Numbered from the stretch's first letter, positions 1 to 8,838 are shown. The stretch: 35,521 bases of DNA from Gemmatimonadaceae bacterium (GCA_014379205.1 JACMME010000123.1:1-35521); one strand, 5' to 3'. The notes: generated by a model not told the origin, from the letters alone. Made by a program: numbers and translations.

Positions 1-226
1 GGGTGTAGTGGTCCGCGCGCTTCGCTTCCTTGCGGTCCATGTAGGTGCCGGCATCAAAATTCTTGACCTCCGCGGCGAACCGGACCGCGAACCCCTCGGC
101 GTTGAATTTTGTGATAGGCCCCGCCCCCGACTTGCCTTCCAGAAGGGCACGCCAGGTCGTAGCTACGTCGTTGCCGACGGGCGACACCGTGCCCATCCCG
201 GTGACTACAACCCGCCTGCGGGTCAC
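1..226 (-). CDS. fabF: 3-oxoacyl-ACP synthase II (FabF), N-terminal part only
   Basis: This is the start of the elongating beta-ketoacyl-ACP synthase, which condenses malonyl-ACP with acyl-ACP in fatty acid elongation in the cytosol. The 75 visible codons begin [20 protein letters not shown], the typical N-terminal strand and loop of KAS II. They continue through a [11 protein letters not shown] segment and a [13 protein letters not shown] segment, both characteristic of FabF. The catalytic Cys and the two His lie beyond the left edge, so activity cannot be judged. The start is GTG, whose bases overlap the TGA stop of acpP as GTGA, implying translational coupling to the carrier protein it uses. 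The order acpP-fabF is conserved in many bacteria. Confidence in the family is high. FabB is the only realistic alternative, and the acpP-adjacent position argues for FabF. Confidence 0.95.
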   Translation of the reverse strand, partial: MTRRRVVVTGMGTVSPVGNDVATTWRALLEGKSGAGPITKFNAEGFAVRFAAEVKNFDAGTYMDRKEAKRADHYT

Positions 227-462
227 GCGCTCGTCTTCTCCCGCAAATAAGACAATGCGTCACCAACAGTACGCATTTTTTCCGCATCCTCGTCGGGAAT
301 GTCGATGTTGAACTCCTTCTCGAACTCCATCACCAACTCAACCGTATCCAGGCTGTCCGCCCCTAGATCCTCCATGAAGCTCGCCTCATTAGTGAGCTTC
401 TCCATTTCCACGCCCAGCTCCTTGGCGATGATGTTCTTGACCTTCTCTTCGAGTTCAGCCAT
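223..462 (-). CDS. acpP: Acyl carrier protein
   Basis: This is the small acidic carrier protein that holds growing acyl chains on a 4'-phosphopantetheine arm. The 79-residue product [18 protein letters not shown] has the signature [15 protein letters not shown], in which Ser37 is the attachment site, followed by the conserved [16 protein letters not shown] helix III region. Length and charge match bacterial AcpP. I chose the ATG at 462 because it gives the canonical N-terminus and has a GAGG-like sequence about 10 nt upstream; an upstream in-frame ATG at 495 would add 11 non-homologous residues. The 59-nt gap from fabG is the largest inside the fab unit and contains a small hairpin followed by four T. 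The stop overlaps the fabF GTG. Confidence 0.97.
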   Translation of the reverse strand: MAELEEKVKNIIAKELGVEMEKLTNEASFMEDLGADSLDTVELVMEFEKEFNIDIPDEDAEKMRTVGDALSYLREKTSA

Positions 463-493
463 GGACTTGGTCCTCAAACGGGTTGATTGTTGC

Positions 494-510
494 AAAAGCG
501 CAGGCTGCGC
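494..510 (-). terminator. Small hairpin plus T-run between fabG and acpP (attenuator-like)
   Basis: On the minus strand, 11 nt after the fabG stop, GCGCA and TGCGC arms (498-502 with 506-510) enclose a 3-nt loop. An additional G-U pair is possible, and TTTT follows at once (494-497). This resembles a weak intrinsic terminator or an RNA processing site. The stem is only 5-6 bp and the T-run short, so full termination is unlikely. Partial attenuation, or stabilisation of a separate acpP-fabF transcript, is the more reasonable inference. Confidence 0.35.
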
Positions 511-521
511 CGCTCCTAAAG

Positions 522-1262
522 CTACATCACCATGCCACCATCCACCACGAACACTTGTCCTGTGATATAGCCCGCGTACTCCGATGCAAGGAACGCCGTC
601 AGGCCGGCAATGTCCGCGGGGGTTCCCAGTCGCTCGAGCGGAATCTGTGCGGACAAGGTTTGCCTCGCCTCGGCGCTCAGGTCGGCGGTCATATCCGTAT
701 CAATAAATCCCGGCGCGATAGCGTTGCAGAGGATGTTCCGCGAGGCCAGCTCCTTCGCGGCAGACTTGGTGAGCCCGATAAGGCCGGCTTTGCTGGCCGC
801 ATAGTTGGCTTGACCCTTGTTGCCTGTCATACCCACCACGCTCGTGATATTGATTATTCGCCCCCAGCGTCGCTTCATCATACTTCGCGTTGCCGCCCGC
901 ATCGCGGCGAACGCGCCTTTGAGGTTGGCATCCAGAACAGCGTCCCAGTCATCGTCCTTGATCCGTAACATGAGATTGTCACGCGTGATTCCCGCATTGT
1001 TTACAAGAATGTCGATTGCGCCGAAAGCGCTAGCGACATCCTCGACAAGGCGCGCGACCGCGCTCGAGTCCGCTATGTCGGCGGCGAATGCTCGCGCGGA
1101 ATTTCCAATGGAAGCCGCTGCCTCGTCAGCGCGCGCCTGATCGCGTCCCGTGACGGCGACGCGCGCACCGCAGCCGGCCAGCGTTGCCGCGATCTCGCGG
1201 CCGATACCGCGAGTACTACCGGTGACCAGAGCGGAACGCCCGGATAGATCTATGGAGATCAC
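522..1262 (-). CDS. fabG: 3-oxoacyl-ACP reductase
   Basis: This enzyme makes the NADPH-dependent reduction of 3-ketoacyl-ACP to 3-hydroxyacyl-ACP. It is a 246-residue short-chain dehydrogenase with the TGSTRGIG dinucleotide-binding loop (residues 14-21), NNAG (88-91), and the catalytic set Asn113, Ser141, Tyr154 and Lys158 (YAASK). The C-terminus is [33 protein letters not shown], which is classic FabG. The start is GTG at 1262, overlapping the fabD TGA as GTGA. The longer reading from 1307 would add 15 residues that belong to the end of fabD in another frame. It lies in the fabH-fabD-fabG-acpP-fabF block, so FabG is preferred over a generic short-chain dehydrogenase. Confidence 0.97.
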   Translation of the reverse strand: MISIDLSGRSALVTGSTRGIGREIAATLAGCGARVAVTGRDQARADEAAASIGNSARAFAADIADSSAVARLVEDVASAFGAIDILVNNAGITRDNLMLRIKDDDWDAVLDANLKGAFAAMRAATRSMMKRRWGRIINITSVVGMTGNKGQANYAASKAGLIGLTKSAAKELASRNILCNAIAPGFIDTDMTADLSAEARQTLSAQIPLERLGTPADIAGLTAFLASEYAGYITGQVFVVDGGMVM

Positions 1263-2197
1263 GCTAGGCGCGAGAGCAGGAGGTTGACATCTGCGACCGT
1301 GCCGCATGTCGCCGTTTGCGTTCCCGGAATAATACGTTTGACAAGATTGGTCAGCACATTACCCGGACCCATTTCGACGTACAGGGATCCAGGGTAGTCG
1401 AGGGCCAAATTCTGGACGAGTGATGTCCAGCGCACGGGCGCGCTGAGCTGCTCGAGCAGCAGGCGGGATGCGTCCCCCGCTCCCTTCGCCGGTAGAGCAC
1501 TGACATTTGTGTAGACCGGGAAAGTAGCTTCGCGCATTGCGACGTTCTCGAGCGCCGTCCGCAGCCCGTCGCTTGCGCCCTTCATGAGAGGCGAATGGAA
1601 GGCGCCGCTCACCTTGAGACGCAGCGCGCGTTTTGCACCAGCCGCTTTTGCCACAACCATGGCTCGCTCGACCGCGGCTACCTCGCCGGAAATAACCAGC
1701 TGATCCGGTGAGTTGTAGTTGGCAGGTACAACAATACCGTCCTCCTGTGACGCTTGCTCGCAGGCGGCTTCTACTTCGGCCTCGCCCAGCCCGATGATCG
1801 CTGCCATCGCACCGGGTCGCTGAACCCCGCTCTCGTACATGAGCTCGCCGCGCTTCCGCACAAGCCTGGCTGCGTCCCCCAGCGCGAGGGCGTTGGCCGC
1901 ATGGTACGCGGTAAACTCGCCGAGCGAATGTCCCGCCGCGGCGCGGACGTGCGGTGCGAGCTGATCGCGCACGACCTCCCATACAGCCGCGCCATGAGCC
2001 AGCAGGGCGGGTTGAGCGTTTTGCGTGGATGTAAGCACTTCCTCGGGACCGGAAAAGCACAGCGTGCTGATTTCTACAGATAATTCGCGGTCGACTGAAT
2101 CAAAGACCTCGCGAGCGGCCGAATACTCCGCCGCTACATCCGCGCCCATCCCGGGCTTTTGGGATCCCTGCCCGGGGAATAGAAGAATCACGTCCAC
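1259..2197 (-). CDS. fabD: Malonyl-CoA:ACP transacylase
   Basis: This enzyme transfers malonyl from CoA to ACP, supplying the extender for FabH and FabF. The protein has 312 residues. It begins with the family's LLFPGQGSQKPGMG segment and has the GHSLGEFTAY nucleophile elbow with Ser91. The second catalytic residue is His201 in GAFHSPLM, close to the usual Ser/His numbering of the family. I chose GTG at 2197, which is 13 nt after the fabH stop; another GTG at 2191 is possible. The longer frame from 2251 overlaps fabH and is not conserved in character. A GAG lies about 12 nt upstream of 2197, so the ribosome site is weak and coupling to fabH is likely. Confidence 0.96.
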   Translation of the reverse strand: MDVILLFPGQGSQKPGMGADVAAEYSAAREVFDSVDRELSVEISTLCFSGPEEVLTSTQNAQPALLAHGAAVWEVVRDQLAPHVRAAAGHSLGEFTAYHAANALALGDAARLVRKRGELMYESGVQRPGAMAAIIGLGEAEVEAACEQASQEDGIVVPANYNSPDQLVISGEVAAVERAMVVAKAAGAKRALRLKVSGAFHSPLMKGASDGLRTALENVAMREATFPVYTNVSALPAKGAGDASRLLLEQLSAPVRWTSLVQNLALDYPGSLYVEMGPGNVLTNLVKRIIPGTQTATCGTVADVNLLLSRLA

Positions 2198-2210
2198 GAA
2201 TACGGCTGAC

Positions 2211-3200
2211 TCAGAAGCGAACCACCATCGACGCCCATGTGAAGCCGGCACCGAAAGTCACCATTAGCACTGTTGCCCCTGGTCCTATCTGTCCACGCTC
2301 CAGGGCTTCATCGAGCGCTATTGGAATGGATGCGGATGAGGTGTTGCCGTAGCGGTCCACGTTCACGTAGACCTTGTCCATTGGGATGCCGGCGTGCTTC
2401 GCGGTGGCCTCGATGATGCGTACATTCGCCTGGTGCGGTATCATCATGTCGATGTCGTTGCCAGTGAGCTTCGCGCCATCCAGCGCGCGGTCGGCCGCAT
2501 CGGACATCGATCGCACCGCGGCCTTGAACACTTCGCGCCCCGCCATCTTGACGAGATGGCCTCGATCTGTCAGTACGGCCTCGGACATAGGTAGCGTGGC
2601 GCCGCCCGCCGGCCGATAAAGCAGCTCGGCCAGTGTTCCGTCGCTGCGCATGAAGCTCGAGAGAATACCGCGGCCATGCTTGGATTTCTGAAGAATCGCC
2701 GCGCCCGCGCCGTCGCCGAAAAGAACACAGGTGGACCGGTCGGTCCAGTCAACGATTGCGCTCATTTTTTCGGCGGCAATGACGAGCACCGTTTCCGCGG
2801 TTCCATTCAGGATCAGTCCTTCGCCAACGGCGAGGCCGTATAGCCAGCCGGAGCAGGCAGCGGAAAGATCGAAGGCGGATGCTCGCGTGGCTCCCAATTG
2901 CGCCTGAATGTCTACCGCTGTCGAGGGTAGGAGGCGATCCGGCGTTGCTGTACTCAGAATGATCACGTCGATCTCGCCGGCGTTCACATTCGCACGTTCC
3001 ATCGCCACGCGCGCGGCGGCGGACGCCATACCACAGGTCGTTTCCCCGTCGCCGGCGACGTGGCGCTCCGCTATTCCTGTTCGCTCGAATATCCATTCGT
3101 GCGAAGTCTCCAGTCCCATCTTCGAAAAGTCGTGATTGGTAAGGACCTTGGAGGGAACCGATCGCCCCGTGGCGACGAACTGGGCGTACGGGCGCTTCAC
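2211..3200 (-). CDS. fabH: 3-oxoacyl-ACP synthase III
   Basis: FabH starts fatty acid synthesis by condensing an acyl-CoA with malonyl-ACP. The 329-residue protein carries the complete catalytic triad: Cys116 in DLSAACSGWLYGL, His256 in IPHQANVRI and Asn286 in DRYGNTSSAS. The GDGAGA motif near residue 163 is also typical. Full length fits the family (about 310-335). The start is GTG at 3200, overlapping the plsX TGA as GTGA. Coupling with plsX links chain initiation to the phospholipid acyl-phosphate step, a conserved arrangement. Substrate preference (acetyl or branched primer) cannot be read from the sequence with confidence. Confidence 0.97.
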   Translation of the reverse strand: MKRPYAQFVATGRSVPSKVLTNHDFSKMGLETSHEWIFERTGIAERHVAGDGETTCGMASAAARVAMERANVNAGEIDVIILSTATPDRLLPSTAVDIQAQLGATRASAFDLSAACSGWLYGLAVGEGLILNGTAETVLVIAAEKMSAIVDWTDRSTCVLFGDGAGAAILQKSKHGRGILSSFMRSDGTLAELLYRPAGGATLPMSEAVLTDRGHLVKMAGREVFKAAVRSMSDAADRALDGAKLTGNDIDMMIPHQANVRIIEATAKHAGIPMDKVYVNVDRYGNTSSASIPIALDEALERGQIGPGATVLMVTFGAGFTWASMVVRF

Positions 3201-4219
3201 GTCCGGACTCCGCTGCTTTGTGCCAGACGCTTTCCAATGTGGTCGTTCATCTGCGTCTCCACTGCCCGCAGTGCCACGCCGATCGCGTTCTTGATCGCCC
3301 TTGGCGAAGAGGCGCCATGGCAGATGACGCTGACACCTTTCACCCCGAGTAGCGGCGCGCCTCCCACCTCTGAAGGATCGAATTGCCGAAGGCCCGGCTC
3401 GATCTTTCGCCAGTCTATGCCCGCCTTCTTCTTCAGAATGGCGAGCATGAGAGGGGCTACAGATTCATAGAACTTGAGCAGCACGTTTCCGACGAACCCG
3501 TCGCATACTACCACGTCTACGACCCCGCGACGATTCTCCCCCTGGAGAACATCGCGGCCTTCGACATTGCCCGCGAAGTTGAGTTCCGCCTTCTTGAGGA
3601 GTTTATGAGCCTCCTTCACCGCCGCATTTCCCTTCTCCGGTTCCTCGCCGATGCTGAGCAATCCCACAGCGGGGTTGGATCTTCCGAGAATATCTTCCGC
3701 GTACACCGTGCCGAGCCGCGCGAACTGCACTAGCTCGTCCGGCGAGCAGTCCACGTTTGCTCCAGCATCGAGCATGACGACCGGATTTCGCGCGGTGGGA
3801 AGTATGGTCCCGATTGCGGGCCGCGTGAGACCCGCGTGAAGCTTGAAAAGAACCGTCGACGCCGCCATTTGCGCCCCGGTGCTTCCTGCCGACACGAACG
3901 CGTCGGATTTGCCCGTGGTCTGTAGTGTCAGCCCGACCATCATCGAGCTCTTGGGCTTCCCACGAATGACGACCGCCGGCTTGTCGGCCATCGTGATGAC
4001 GTCCGGCGCCTCTATGATCTCGAGACGTTCATGAGCGTTTACCAGACCGGCGAAATCGCCCGCCAGCTCATCGTCAAGCTGCTTGCGAATGACCTCGCTG
4101 CGCCCGACGAGTTGAATGGTGTGTGCCTGGCCTAGCTCGCTGAGGGCTGAGAGGGCGCCCGCGATCGTCGCATGGGGGGCATGGTCCCCCCCCATGGCGT
4201 CCAAGGCGATGCGGGCCAA
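3197..4219 (-). CDS. plsX: Phosphate acyltransferase PlsX
   Basis: PlsX makes acyl-phosphate from acyl-ACP, the donor for PlsY in phosphatidic acid synthesis; it is a peripheral membrane enzyme. The 340 residues begin MARIALDAMGGDHAP, the diagnostic PlsX N-terminus. Other family blocks are SAGSTGAQMA, RPAIGTILPT, LDAGANVDC and VVCDGFVGNVLLKF. The start codon is TTG, one base after the rpmF TAG, with a strong GGGAGGG ribosome site 6 nt upstream inside rpmF. This rare start with a strong Shine-Dalgarno is unlike the neighbouring GTGA-coupled starts. Its position between rpmF and fabH is conserved in many bacteria. Confidence 0.97.
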   Translation of the reverse strand: MARIALDAMGGDHAPHATIAGALSALSELGQAHTIQLVGRSEVIRKQLDDELAGDFAGLVNAHERLEIIEAPDVITMADKPAVVIRGKPKSSMMVGLTLQTTGKSDAFVSAGSTGAQMAASTVLFKLHAGLTRPAIGTILPTARNPVVMLDAGANVDCSPDELVQFARLGTVYAEDILGRSNPAVGLLSIGEEPEKGNAAVKEAHKLLKKAELNFAGNVEGRDVLQGENRRGVVDVVVCDGFVGNVLLKFYESVAPLMLAILKKKAGIDWRKIEPGLRQFDPSEVGGAPLLGVKGVSVICHGASSPRAIKNAIGVALRAVETQMNDHIGKRLAQSSGVRT

Positions 4220-4220
4220 G

Positions 4221-4403
4221 CTAGCCCTCCCTGGCTGCTACCCGCTGCTCCCCGGCGTAATATCCGCACTCAGCGCACACACGGTGCGGGCGCTTCATGC
4301 TCTGGCAGCGGGGGCACCGCTGAATGGCGATAGCGGGAGCCCTTTTGTGCGTGTTTCGGGCGCGCTTCTTCCGCTTTGATGTACGGCGTTTAGGGACTGC
4401 CAT
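4221..4403 (-). CDS. rpmF: 50S ribosomal protein L32
   Basis: This is a 60-residue basic large-subunit protein beginning MAVPKRRTSKRKKRARNTHK. A zinc-ribbon-like pair of CxxC motifs follows (Cys30/Cys33 and Cys43/Cys46), so this is the zinc-binding form of L32. The ATG at 4403 gives exactly the conserved N-terminus. The upstream 31-nt gap is AT-rich and shows no Shine-Dalgarno. It is flanked by DUF177 and plsX as in many bacterial genomes, which ties ribosome output to lipid synthesis by co-transcription. Confidence 0.97.
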   Translation of the reverse strand: MAVPKRRTSKRKKRARNTHKRAPAIAIQRCPRCQSMKRPHRVCAECGYYAGEQRVAAREG

Positions 4404-4434
4404 TGAATAATCGTAAATTAGAAAGGTGAAACTT

Positions 4435-4950
4435 CTAGTTCTCGTCGGAGCGCACGCTTCGTAACGCATCCAGCCGGCTGTCATTTTCGGGCGGGCAATC
4501 GCACGCCCCGGTGTTTACATCTGCTCCGCAGCGCGGACAGATCCCTGCGCAATCATCCCGGCAGACTGCGTAGGTTGGCACACCAAGTAGCCATTGCTCA
4601 CGCACCGCTGGCCGGAGGTCGAGCTCACGAGCTCGTGGCCCGATCTGAAACACGTCCGGATCATCCTCGTCGTCCGGCAACGACTCCGAGAAAATCAAGT
4701 TAACACTCTCCGCCACCGACGCGGTGAGTGGCGCAAGGCAGCGTCGGCAAAGTATACCGGCGCGTCCCTCAATTCTCCCACTCCAGTAAAATCGATCGGT
4801 GCCGGCGCGGGACAGTCGGCCCGTTACATGAACGGGCTCGGCCGGCACGTCGTCACCATCCTGCCAGATGGCGTCATCTGGCGATAGCCAGCCGTCCACG
4901 GCAGCGGCTCTAGCTCCCAACTCCCTTATGTCAAAGGACAGCATAGCCAC
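4435..4950 (-). CDS. yceD: DUF177/YceD family protein
   Basis: This is a 171-residue protein of the DUF177 family that usually precedes rpmF. The family has been linked to large-subunit rRNA accumulation in plants and bacteria; the exact biochemical role is not visible here. It shows the family's RLSRAG.DRFYWSGRIEGRAGILCRRCLAPL core with Cys68 and Cys71. The acidic linker SLPDDEDDPDVF is followed by a Cys-rich tail with Cys130, 134, 138, 141, 150 and 152 (CRDDCAGICPRCG), likely a metal site. The start is GTG at 4950 or the ATG two codons later at 4944; the sequence does not decide between them. It is the first gene of the fab unit, with a promoter-like element immediately upstream. Confidence 0.9.
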   Translation of the reverse strand: MAMLSFDIRELGARAAAVDGWLSPDDAIWQDGDDVPAEPVHVTGRLSRAGTDRFYWSGRIEGRAGILCRRCLAPLTASVAESVNLIFSESLPDDEDDPDVFQIGPRARELDLRPAVREQWLLGVPTYAVCRDDCAGICPRCGADVNTGACDCPPENDSRLDALRSVRSDEN

Positions 4951-4954
4951 GAAA

Positions 4955-4981
4955 CTTATCGCTCGCTGAGAACTCGGTCAA
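4955..4981 (-). promoter_or_regulatory. Putative promoter of the yceD-rpmF-plsX-fab unit
   Basis: The 73-nt gap after the ferritin-like gene holds, on the minus strand, TTGACC (4976-4981). It is followed after 17 nt by TAAGTT, or after 15 nt by GATAAG (4955-4960). Read another way, it is TTG, 20 nt, then TAAGTTTC, close to the Bacteroidetes TAnnTTTG box. The element ends next to the start of yceD, so a transcript from it would be leaderless or nearly so. The -35-like half is good and the -10-like half poor; this is inference only. Confidence 0.35.
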
Positions 4982-5023
4982 GTCAAAAACTGCCAGAGAG
5001 TTAGGTGAGATCGGCCCCGGTAG

Positions 5024-5458
5024 TTAGTACGGCCAGCGAGCGAGCATCTGCCTGAGCTCGTCACGATGGTTGGTTTCGTCAGAGATGATATTGTCGAATT
5101 CCGACGCCAACCCGTGCTCATTTGCGTCCTCCGCCTGCTTGCGGCGCTTGACGTACCGAGCGAGCGTCGCAATCTCGGCTTCCAGAGCGGCTTCCAACAT
5201 CTCCTTGGCCTCCATGACGACCTTTACTGGAGCCGCGGAGCCAGCGGGCGTTCCTCCCAAGGCGGAAATCTTGTCCGCCAGAATCTGAGCATGGGCGAGC
5301 TCCTCGGGAATCTCGTTGGCGAAAAAAGTACGGAGCTCCTGTCTGTAAGGCCCTTGTACCATGCTGGCGTACAGCCGGTACATGATCACAGCCTGGAACT
5401 CCCCTCGGAGATCTTCGTTCAGACCGTCTATCAGCGCTTTAGTGTCGTTGTCTGGCAT
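5024..5458 (-). CDS. Ferritin-like (bacterioferritin/rubrerythrin-like) diiron protein
   Basis: This is a 144-residue predicted four-helix bundle. Candidate diiron ligands are spaced as in ferritin-like proteins: Glu20 (GEFQAVIMY), Glu53 and His56 (EELAHAQ), Glu93 or Glu95 in the third helix, and Glu128 and His131 (DETNHRDEL). There is no heme Met or long N-terminal tail to suggest classical bacterioferritin. The likely role is iron storage or peroxide scavenging, but the sequence does not choose between them. The start is the ATG at 5458, 34 nt after ndk, with no Shine-Dalgarno visible. A 73-nt gap then leads to yceD. Confidence 0.75.
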   Translation of the reverse strand: MPDNDTKALIDGLNEDLRGEFQAVIMYRLYASMVQGPYRQELRTFFANEIPEELAHAQILADKISALGGTPAGSAAPVKVVMEAKEMLEAALEAEIATLARYVKRRKQAEDANEHGLASEFDNIISDETNHRDELRQMLARWPY

Positions 5459-5492
5459 GGGTTATTACAGAGCGAAATTTGGTTGGCGAAAA

Positions 5493-5927
5493 TCACGAAT
5501 CCATGGCCGACAACAAATCCACATCACTGAAGAAAAAGCGGATTTCCCGTTCCGCGTTATCATCGGAGTCCGAAGCATGAATGGCATTGCGCTCCTTGGA
5601 CTCCGCGTACAGCTTGCGAACCGTCCCGTCCCTGGCCTCCTTCGGATCGGTGGCCCCAATCGCGTCGCGCAGCGCAAGCACCGCATTGTCCTTCTCGAGC
5701 AGGAGCGGCATGCATGCGCCGGACGTCATGAAGGCCGTGAGCGGCGCGAAGAACGGTCGCTCCTTATGCACTTCGTAGAAGGCGCCGGCTTGCGGCTGCG
5801 CGAGGCGCAACATGCGGCATGCCCTGACCTTGAACCCATTGGATTCGAGGAGCGCGATGATCTTTCCCGCTTTGCCGCTTCCCACGGCGTCCGGTTTGAT
5901 GATTGCTAGTGTACGTGTACCTGGCAT
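5493..5927 (-). CDS. ndk: Nucleoside diphosphate kinase
   Basis: Ndk transfers the gamma-phosphate of ATP to NDPs through a phospho-histidine. The 144 residues contain Lys11 in TLAIIKPDAV, HKERPFF (His54 on) and the active His117 in KERNAIHASDS. The usual Gly after the catalytic His (NxxHGSDS) is Ala here, a tolerated variation. It ends with a REIRFFF segment that fits the family C-terminus. The ATG at 5927 has an AGGGA ribosome site and lies 5 nt after the EIIA-CBS gene. Proximity to sucCD makes sense because Ndk interconverts the NTP product of succinyl-CoA synthetase. Confidence 0.97.
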   Translation of the reverse strand: MPGTRTLAIIKPDAVGSGKAGKIIALLESNGFKVRACRMLRLAQPQAGAFYEVHKERPFFAPLTAFMTSGACMPLLLEKDNAVLALRDAIGATDPKEARDGTVRKLYAESKERNAIHASDSDDNAEREIRFFFSDVDLLSAMDS

Positions 5928-5932
5928 TGTGT

Positions 5933-6820
5933 TCAGGTCCCTATGAGTTTGCGGATGATGTCGCCACGTGTGAGGAAGCCGACGACACGGCCATCGCGCA
6001 CGACAGGAACTCCCTCGACATCCTTGTTGGTCATTATCGACGCGACCTCTGCCAATGGCTGTTCCGGCGCTACGCAGAGCACCTGACGCGTCATCGCTTC
6101 GCGCACGGAACGGCGCGCATTCGTGATGCCTGGCGCAGCGCGCGGCGAATGCCCGCCCTGAAGGTAGCTGCCGAGCAGATGGCGCATCAGCTCGCGCTCG
6201 CTGAGCATCCCGACAAGCAGACCATCTTCTTCCACAACCGGAAGCGCGTTTATTCCAGCTCGGGCGATCTCGTTAGCAGCTTCGCGGAGCGGTGTGTCAG
6301 GAGTCGTGGTGCGCGCGCCCTCCGTCATTATGTCGCGAACCGTCAATTGCTCCGGAAGCGAATACTCTGACAGGAGTGGAATGCGCACCAGCTCCTCGGC
6401 GCTGTTCGCCGAGAGCAGGGCTTCAACGACCTCGGGATTGGACAGTGCGCGGGCAAAGGCACTCAATACCTGGAGATAGCGCGCCGCGAGTCTGGGTGGG
6501 GCGACAATGACAAGCACAATACGCGCTGCCATTGATTCGCCACCACCCATGTCGCGCTTGACAGGAAGGGGCGCGGTTCCGAGCGCCACAACGAGGTCGA
6601 TTACGGCGTCGGTTCTGTAATGCATCAGCAGAGCCCGATCGCCCATCGCCACAATGTCTTCGCCCCGTTCCTCGGCGACGCGGCTGCGGAGCTTTCCAGG
6701 ATCCTGCACCACGTCCGTCGCCTCGAGCCGCGCGACCAGCGCCTCGGCCGCGCCTGCTGCGGTCACCGATTCGAGAGGAACGATTACGCGCTCCAACGCG
6801 ATAAGCTCGGAGAGCTTCAC
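5933..6820 (-). CDS. PtsN-type EIIA domain fused to two CBS domains
   Basis: This is a cytosolic regulatory protein of 295 residues. Residues 1-150 resemble a PTS EIIA type-2 (nitrogen-PTS, PtsN-like) domain. A His67 (RALLMHYRT) sits where the phosphorylated His of the LPH motif would be, followed by a strand ending VVALG and a C-terminal helix rich in Leu and Ala. Residues 161-216 and 239-294 are two CBS repeats ([37 protein letters not shown]), which bind adenosyl ligands in other proteins. Start is GTG, overlapping sucD as GTGA. The role is inferred as an energy- or nitrogen-state sensor; no HPr or EI gene is in the window. The EIIA assignment is less certain than the CBS pair. Confidence 0.8.
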   Translation of the reverse strand: MKLSELIALERVIVPLESVTAAGAAEALVARLEATDVVQDPGKLRSRVAEERGEDIVAMGDRALLMHYRTDAVIDLVVALGTAPLPVKRDMGGGESMAARIVLVIVAPPRLAARYLQVLSAFARALSNPEVVEALLSANSAEELVRIPLLSEYSLPEQLTVRDIMTEGARTTTPDTPLREAANEIARAGINALPVVEEDGLLVGMLSERELMRHLLGSYLQGGHSPRAAPGITNARRSVREAMTRQVLCVAPEQPLAEVASIMTNKDVEGVPVVRDGRVVGFLTRGDIIRKLIGT

Positions 6821-7686
6821 ATCCGCTCTTTGACGAGATCGATGAAATCCTTGGGGCGCTGGGCGACACCCATGCCCGCATCCTTGAACGCCTGGATCTT
6901 TTCAGCGGCGGTGCCAGCTGAACCGCTGATGATCGCACCTGCGTGACCCATTCGCCGCCCCGGAGGCGCGGTCTGACCCGCGATGAACCCAACTACTCGC
7001 TTCGTCATGTGATCGCGCACAAACTCAGCGGCTTCCTGCTCGTCCGTTCCACCAATCTCGCCCATCATGCACACGACCTTCGTCTTCGGATCCTTCTCGA
7101 AAGCATCCAGGCAGTCAATGAAACTGGTACCGTTAATTGGGTCTCCCCCGATGCCCACGCAGGTCGACTGTCCCAGGCCGGCACGGGTAAGCTGGTATAC
7201 AATTTCGTAAGTGAGTGTGCCTGACCTGCTCACCACTCCAACGGGACCCGGAGTACAGATTCGACCCGGTATGATTCCGACCTTCGACTCCCCGGGTGTT
7301 ATAAGTCCCGGACAATTCGGTCCGATGAGCCGCGCGCCCTTCTCTTTTACATACGGATAGACGCGGGTCATATCGAGCACGGGAACGCCTTCGGTGATAC
7401 AAACGACAAGCCGAATGCCAGCCGAGGCCGCCTCCATCATGGCGTCTGCCGCAAAGGGCGGCGGGACGTAGATGACGCTGGTATTTGCGCCCGTTTTTTC
7501 GACAGCGTCGGCAACGGTATCGAAGATTGGAACGTTTCCCTCAAAGCGTTGGCCACCCTTTCCCGGCGTAACGCCAGCAACCACCCGGGTGCCATACTCC
7601 AACATTTGCTTTGCGTGAAACGAGCCATCCCGGCCGGTGATTCCCTGCACCAGAAGCGTCGTGCCGCTATCGATAAAAATGCTCAC
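6817..7686 (-). CDS. sucD: Succinyl-CoA synthetase, alpha subunit
   Basis: SucD binds CoA and carries the phospho-histidine of the ADP/GDP-forming succinyl-CoA ligase of the TCA cycle. The 289-residue protein has the CoA-binding [16 protein letters not shown] segment, [24 protein letters not shown] and the active His248 in [13 protein letters not shown]. Length matches bacterial SucD. Its GTG start overlaps the sucC stop as GTGA, ensuring equal subunit output. Its own stop overlaps the start of the EIIA-CBS gene in the same way, tying that regulator to TCA gene expression. Confidence 0.98.
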   Translation of the reverse strand: MSIFIDSGTTLLVQGITGRDGSFHAKQMLEYGTRVVAGVTPGKGGQRFEGNVPIFDTVADAVEKTGANTSVIYVPPPFAADAMMEAASAGIRLVVCITEGVPVLDMTRVYPYVKEKGARLIGPNCPGLITPGESKVGIIPGRICTPGPVGVVSRSGTLTYEIVYQLTRAGLGQSTCVGIGGDPINGTSFIDCLDAFEKDPKTKVVCMMGEIGGTDEQEAAEFVRDHMTKRVVGFIAGQTAPPGRRMGHAGAIISGSAGTAAEKIQAFKDAGMGVAQRPKDFIDLVKERM

Positions 7687-8828
7687 GCCGCTTTTCCTCC
7701 CGTAGCCAGCTGTACGGCCTTCTGTACGGCTTCATCCATATCCGTCAATGCGGTAAATCCGTTTTCCTCGAGGATTTTTACCGCGATCTCCTCGTTGGTC
7801 CCGGTCAGTCTGATTACAATCGGCACGCGCAGCGGATTCTGCCGGGTCGCCGTCACAATACCGTTTGCAACGTCATCGGTACGCGTGATGCCGCCAAATA
7901 TATTGAAGAGAATTGCCTTCACATTCGGGTCGGATGTGATGATTCGGAGCGCATGAACGACTTTTTCGGGATTGGAAGAACCGCCGATATCGAGAAAATT
8001 TGCGGGCTCACCGCCGTAGTATTTCACGAGATCCATGGTTGCCATCGCGAGGCCGGCGCCGTTCACGATGCAGCCGACATTTCCATCCAGCTTGATGAAC
8101 GTGAGGTTTGCCTTGCGTGCATCCACTTCGCTCGGCGCCTCGGCGCTTTCATCGCGCAACGCGTCGATTTCTGCTCTGCGGCCGAGCTCGTTGTCATCGA
8201 CCACCATCTTCGCGTCAAGAGCGACGACCTCGCCCGCGGGCGTCGTGACCAGAGGATTGATCTCGGCGAGCGACGCTCCGCTTTCCTGGAAGGCCTGATA
8301 CAACTGCGTCAGGATCTTCGCGGCGGCTCGCGCCTGCTTGACATCGTCGTACAGGAAGAAGCCCATTCGCATCGCCTCGAACGGCTGGACTCCATACCGC
8401 GGGTCGACTGGCAGCTTCATGATCTTGTCGGGCGTGGACGCGGCTACTTCCTCGATGTCAATGCCGCCGGCAGGACTTACCATGAAAACCGCGCGTTTGG
8501 AGGCGCGGTCAACGATGATGCCCGCATAAGCCTCAGTTGCTATGTCGGCTGCGGGAGTCACCAGCACTTTCAGTACGGGCAAGTCCTTGATTCGCATGCC
8601 CAGGATCTTGGAGGCTATCTCGCGAGCCTCGGCCGGTGTTTTCGCCAATTTTACACCGCCTGCCTTGCCGCGGCCGCCGGAATGCACTTGCGCCTTGACC
8701 ACTACGGTGCCGCCGAATTTCCGGGCGATTTGTTCCGCCTCTTCAGCTGTGGAAGCGACCTCGCCTGGAGGGATCGGGATGCCCACACTTCGAAAAATTT
8801 CTTTCGCCTGATATTCGTGGATGTTCAC
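7683..8828 (-). CDS. sucC: Succinyl-CoA synthetase, beta subunit
   Basis: SucC is the nucleotide- and succinate-binding subunit; an N-terminal ATP-grasp fold is followed by a CoA-ligase domain. The 381-residue product starts [20 protein letters not shown], the canonical N-terminus. It has [45 protein letters not shown] and the [18 protein letters not shown] block. GTG at 8828 was chosen for homology and a GGAG ribosome site 6-9 nt upstream; the upstream reading to 8867 falls inside arcC. It lies 10 nt after the carbamate kinase gene and is coupled to sucD by GTGA. Confidence 0.97.
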   Translation of the reverse strand: MNIHEYQAKEIFRSVGIPIPPGEVASTAEEAEQIARKFGGTVVVKAQVHSGGRGKAGGVKLAKTPAEAREIASKILGMRIKDLPVLKVLVTPAADIATEAYAGIIVDRASKRAVFMVSPAGGIDIEEVAASTPDKIMKLPVDPRYGVQPFEAMRMGFFLYDDVKQARAAAKILTQLYQAFQESGASLAEINPLVTTPAGEVVALDAKMVVDDNELGRRAEIDALRDESAEAPSEVDARKANLTFIKLDGNVGCIVNGAGLAMATMDLVKYYGGEPANFLDIGGSSNPEKVVHALRIITSDPNVKAILFNIFGGITRTDDVANGIVTATRQNPLRVPIVIRLTGTNEEIAVKILEENGFTALTDMDEAVQKAVQLATGGKAA

Positions 8829-8838
8829 AAGAGCTCCG

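Noticed and set aside
223..495. Longer acpP start at 495
   Set aside because: The additional 11 residues are not ACP-like, and the ATG at 462 has a better-placed ribosome site.
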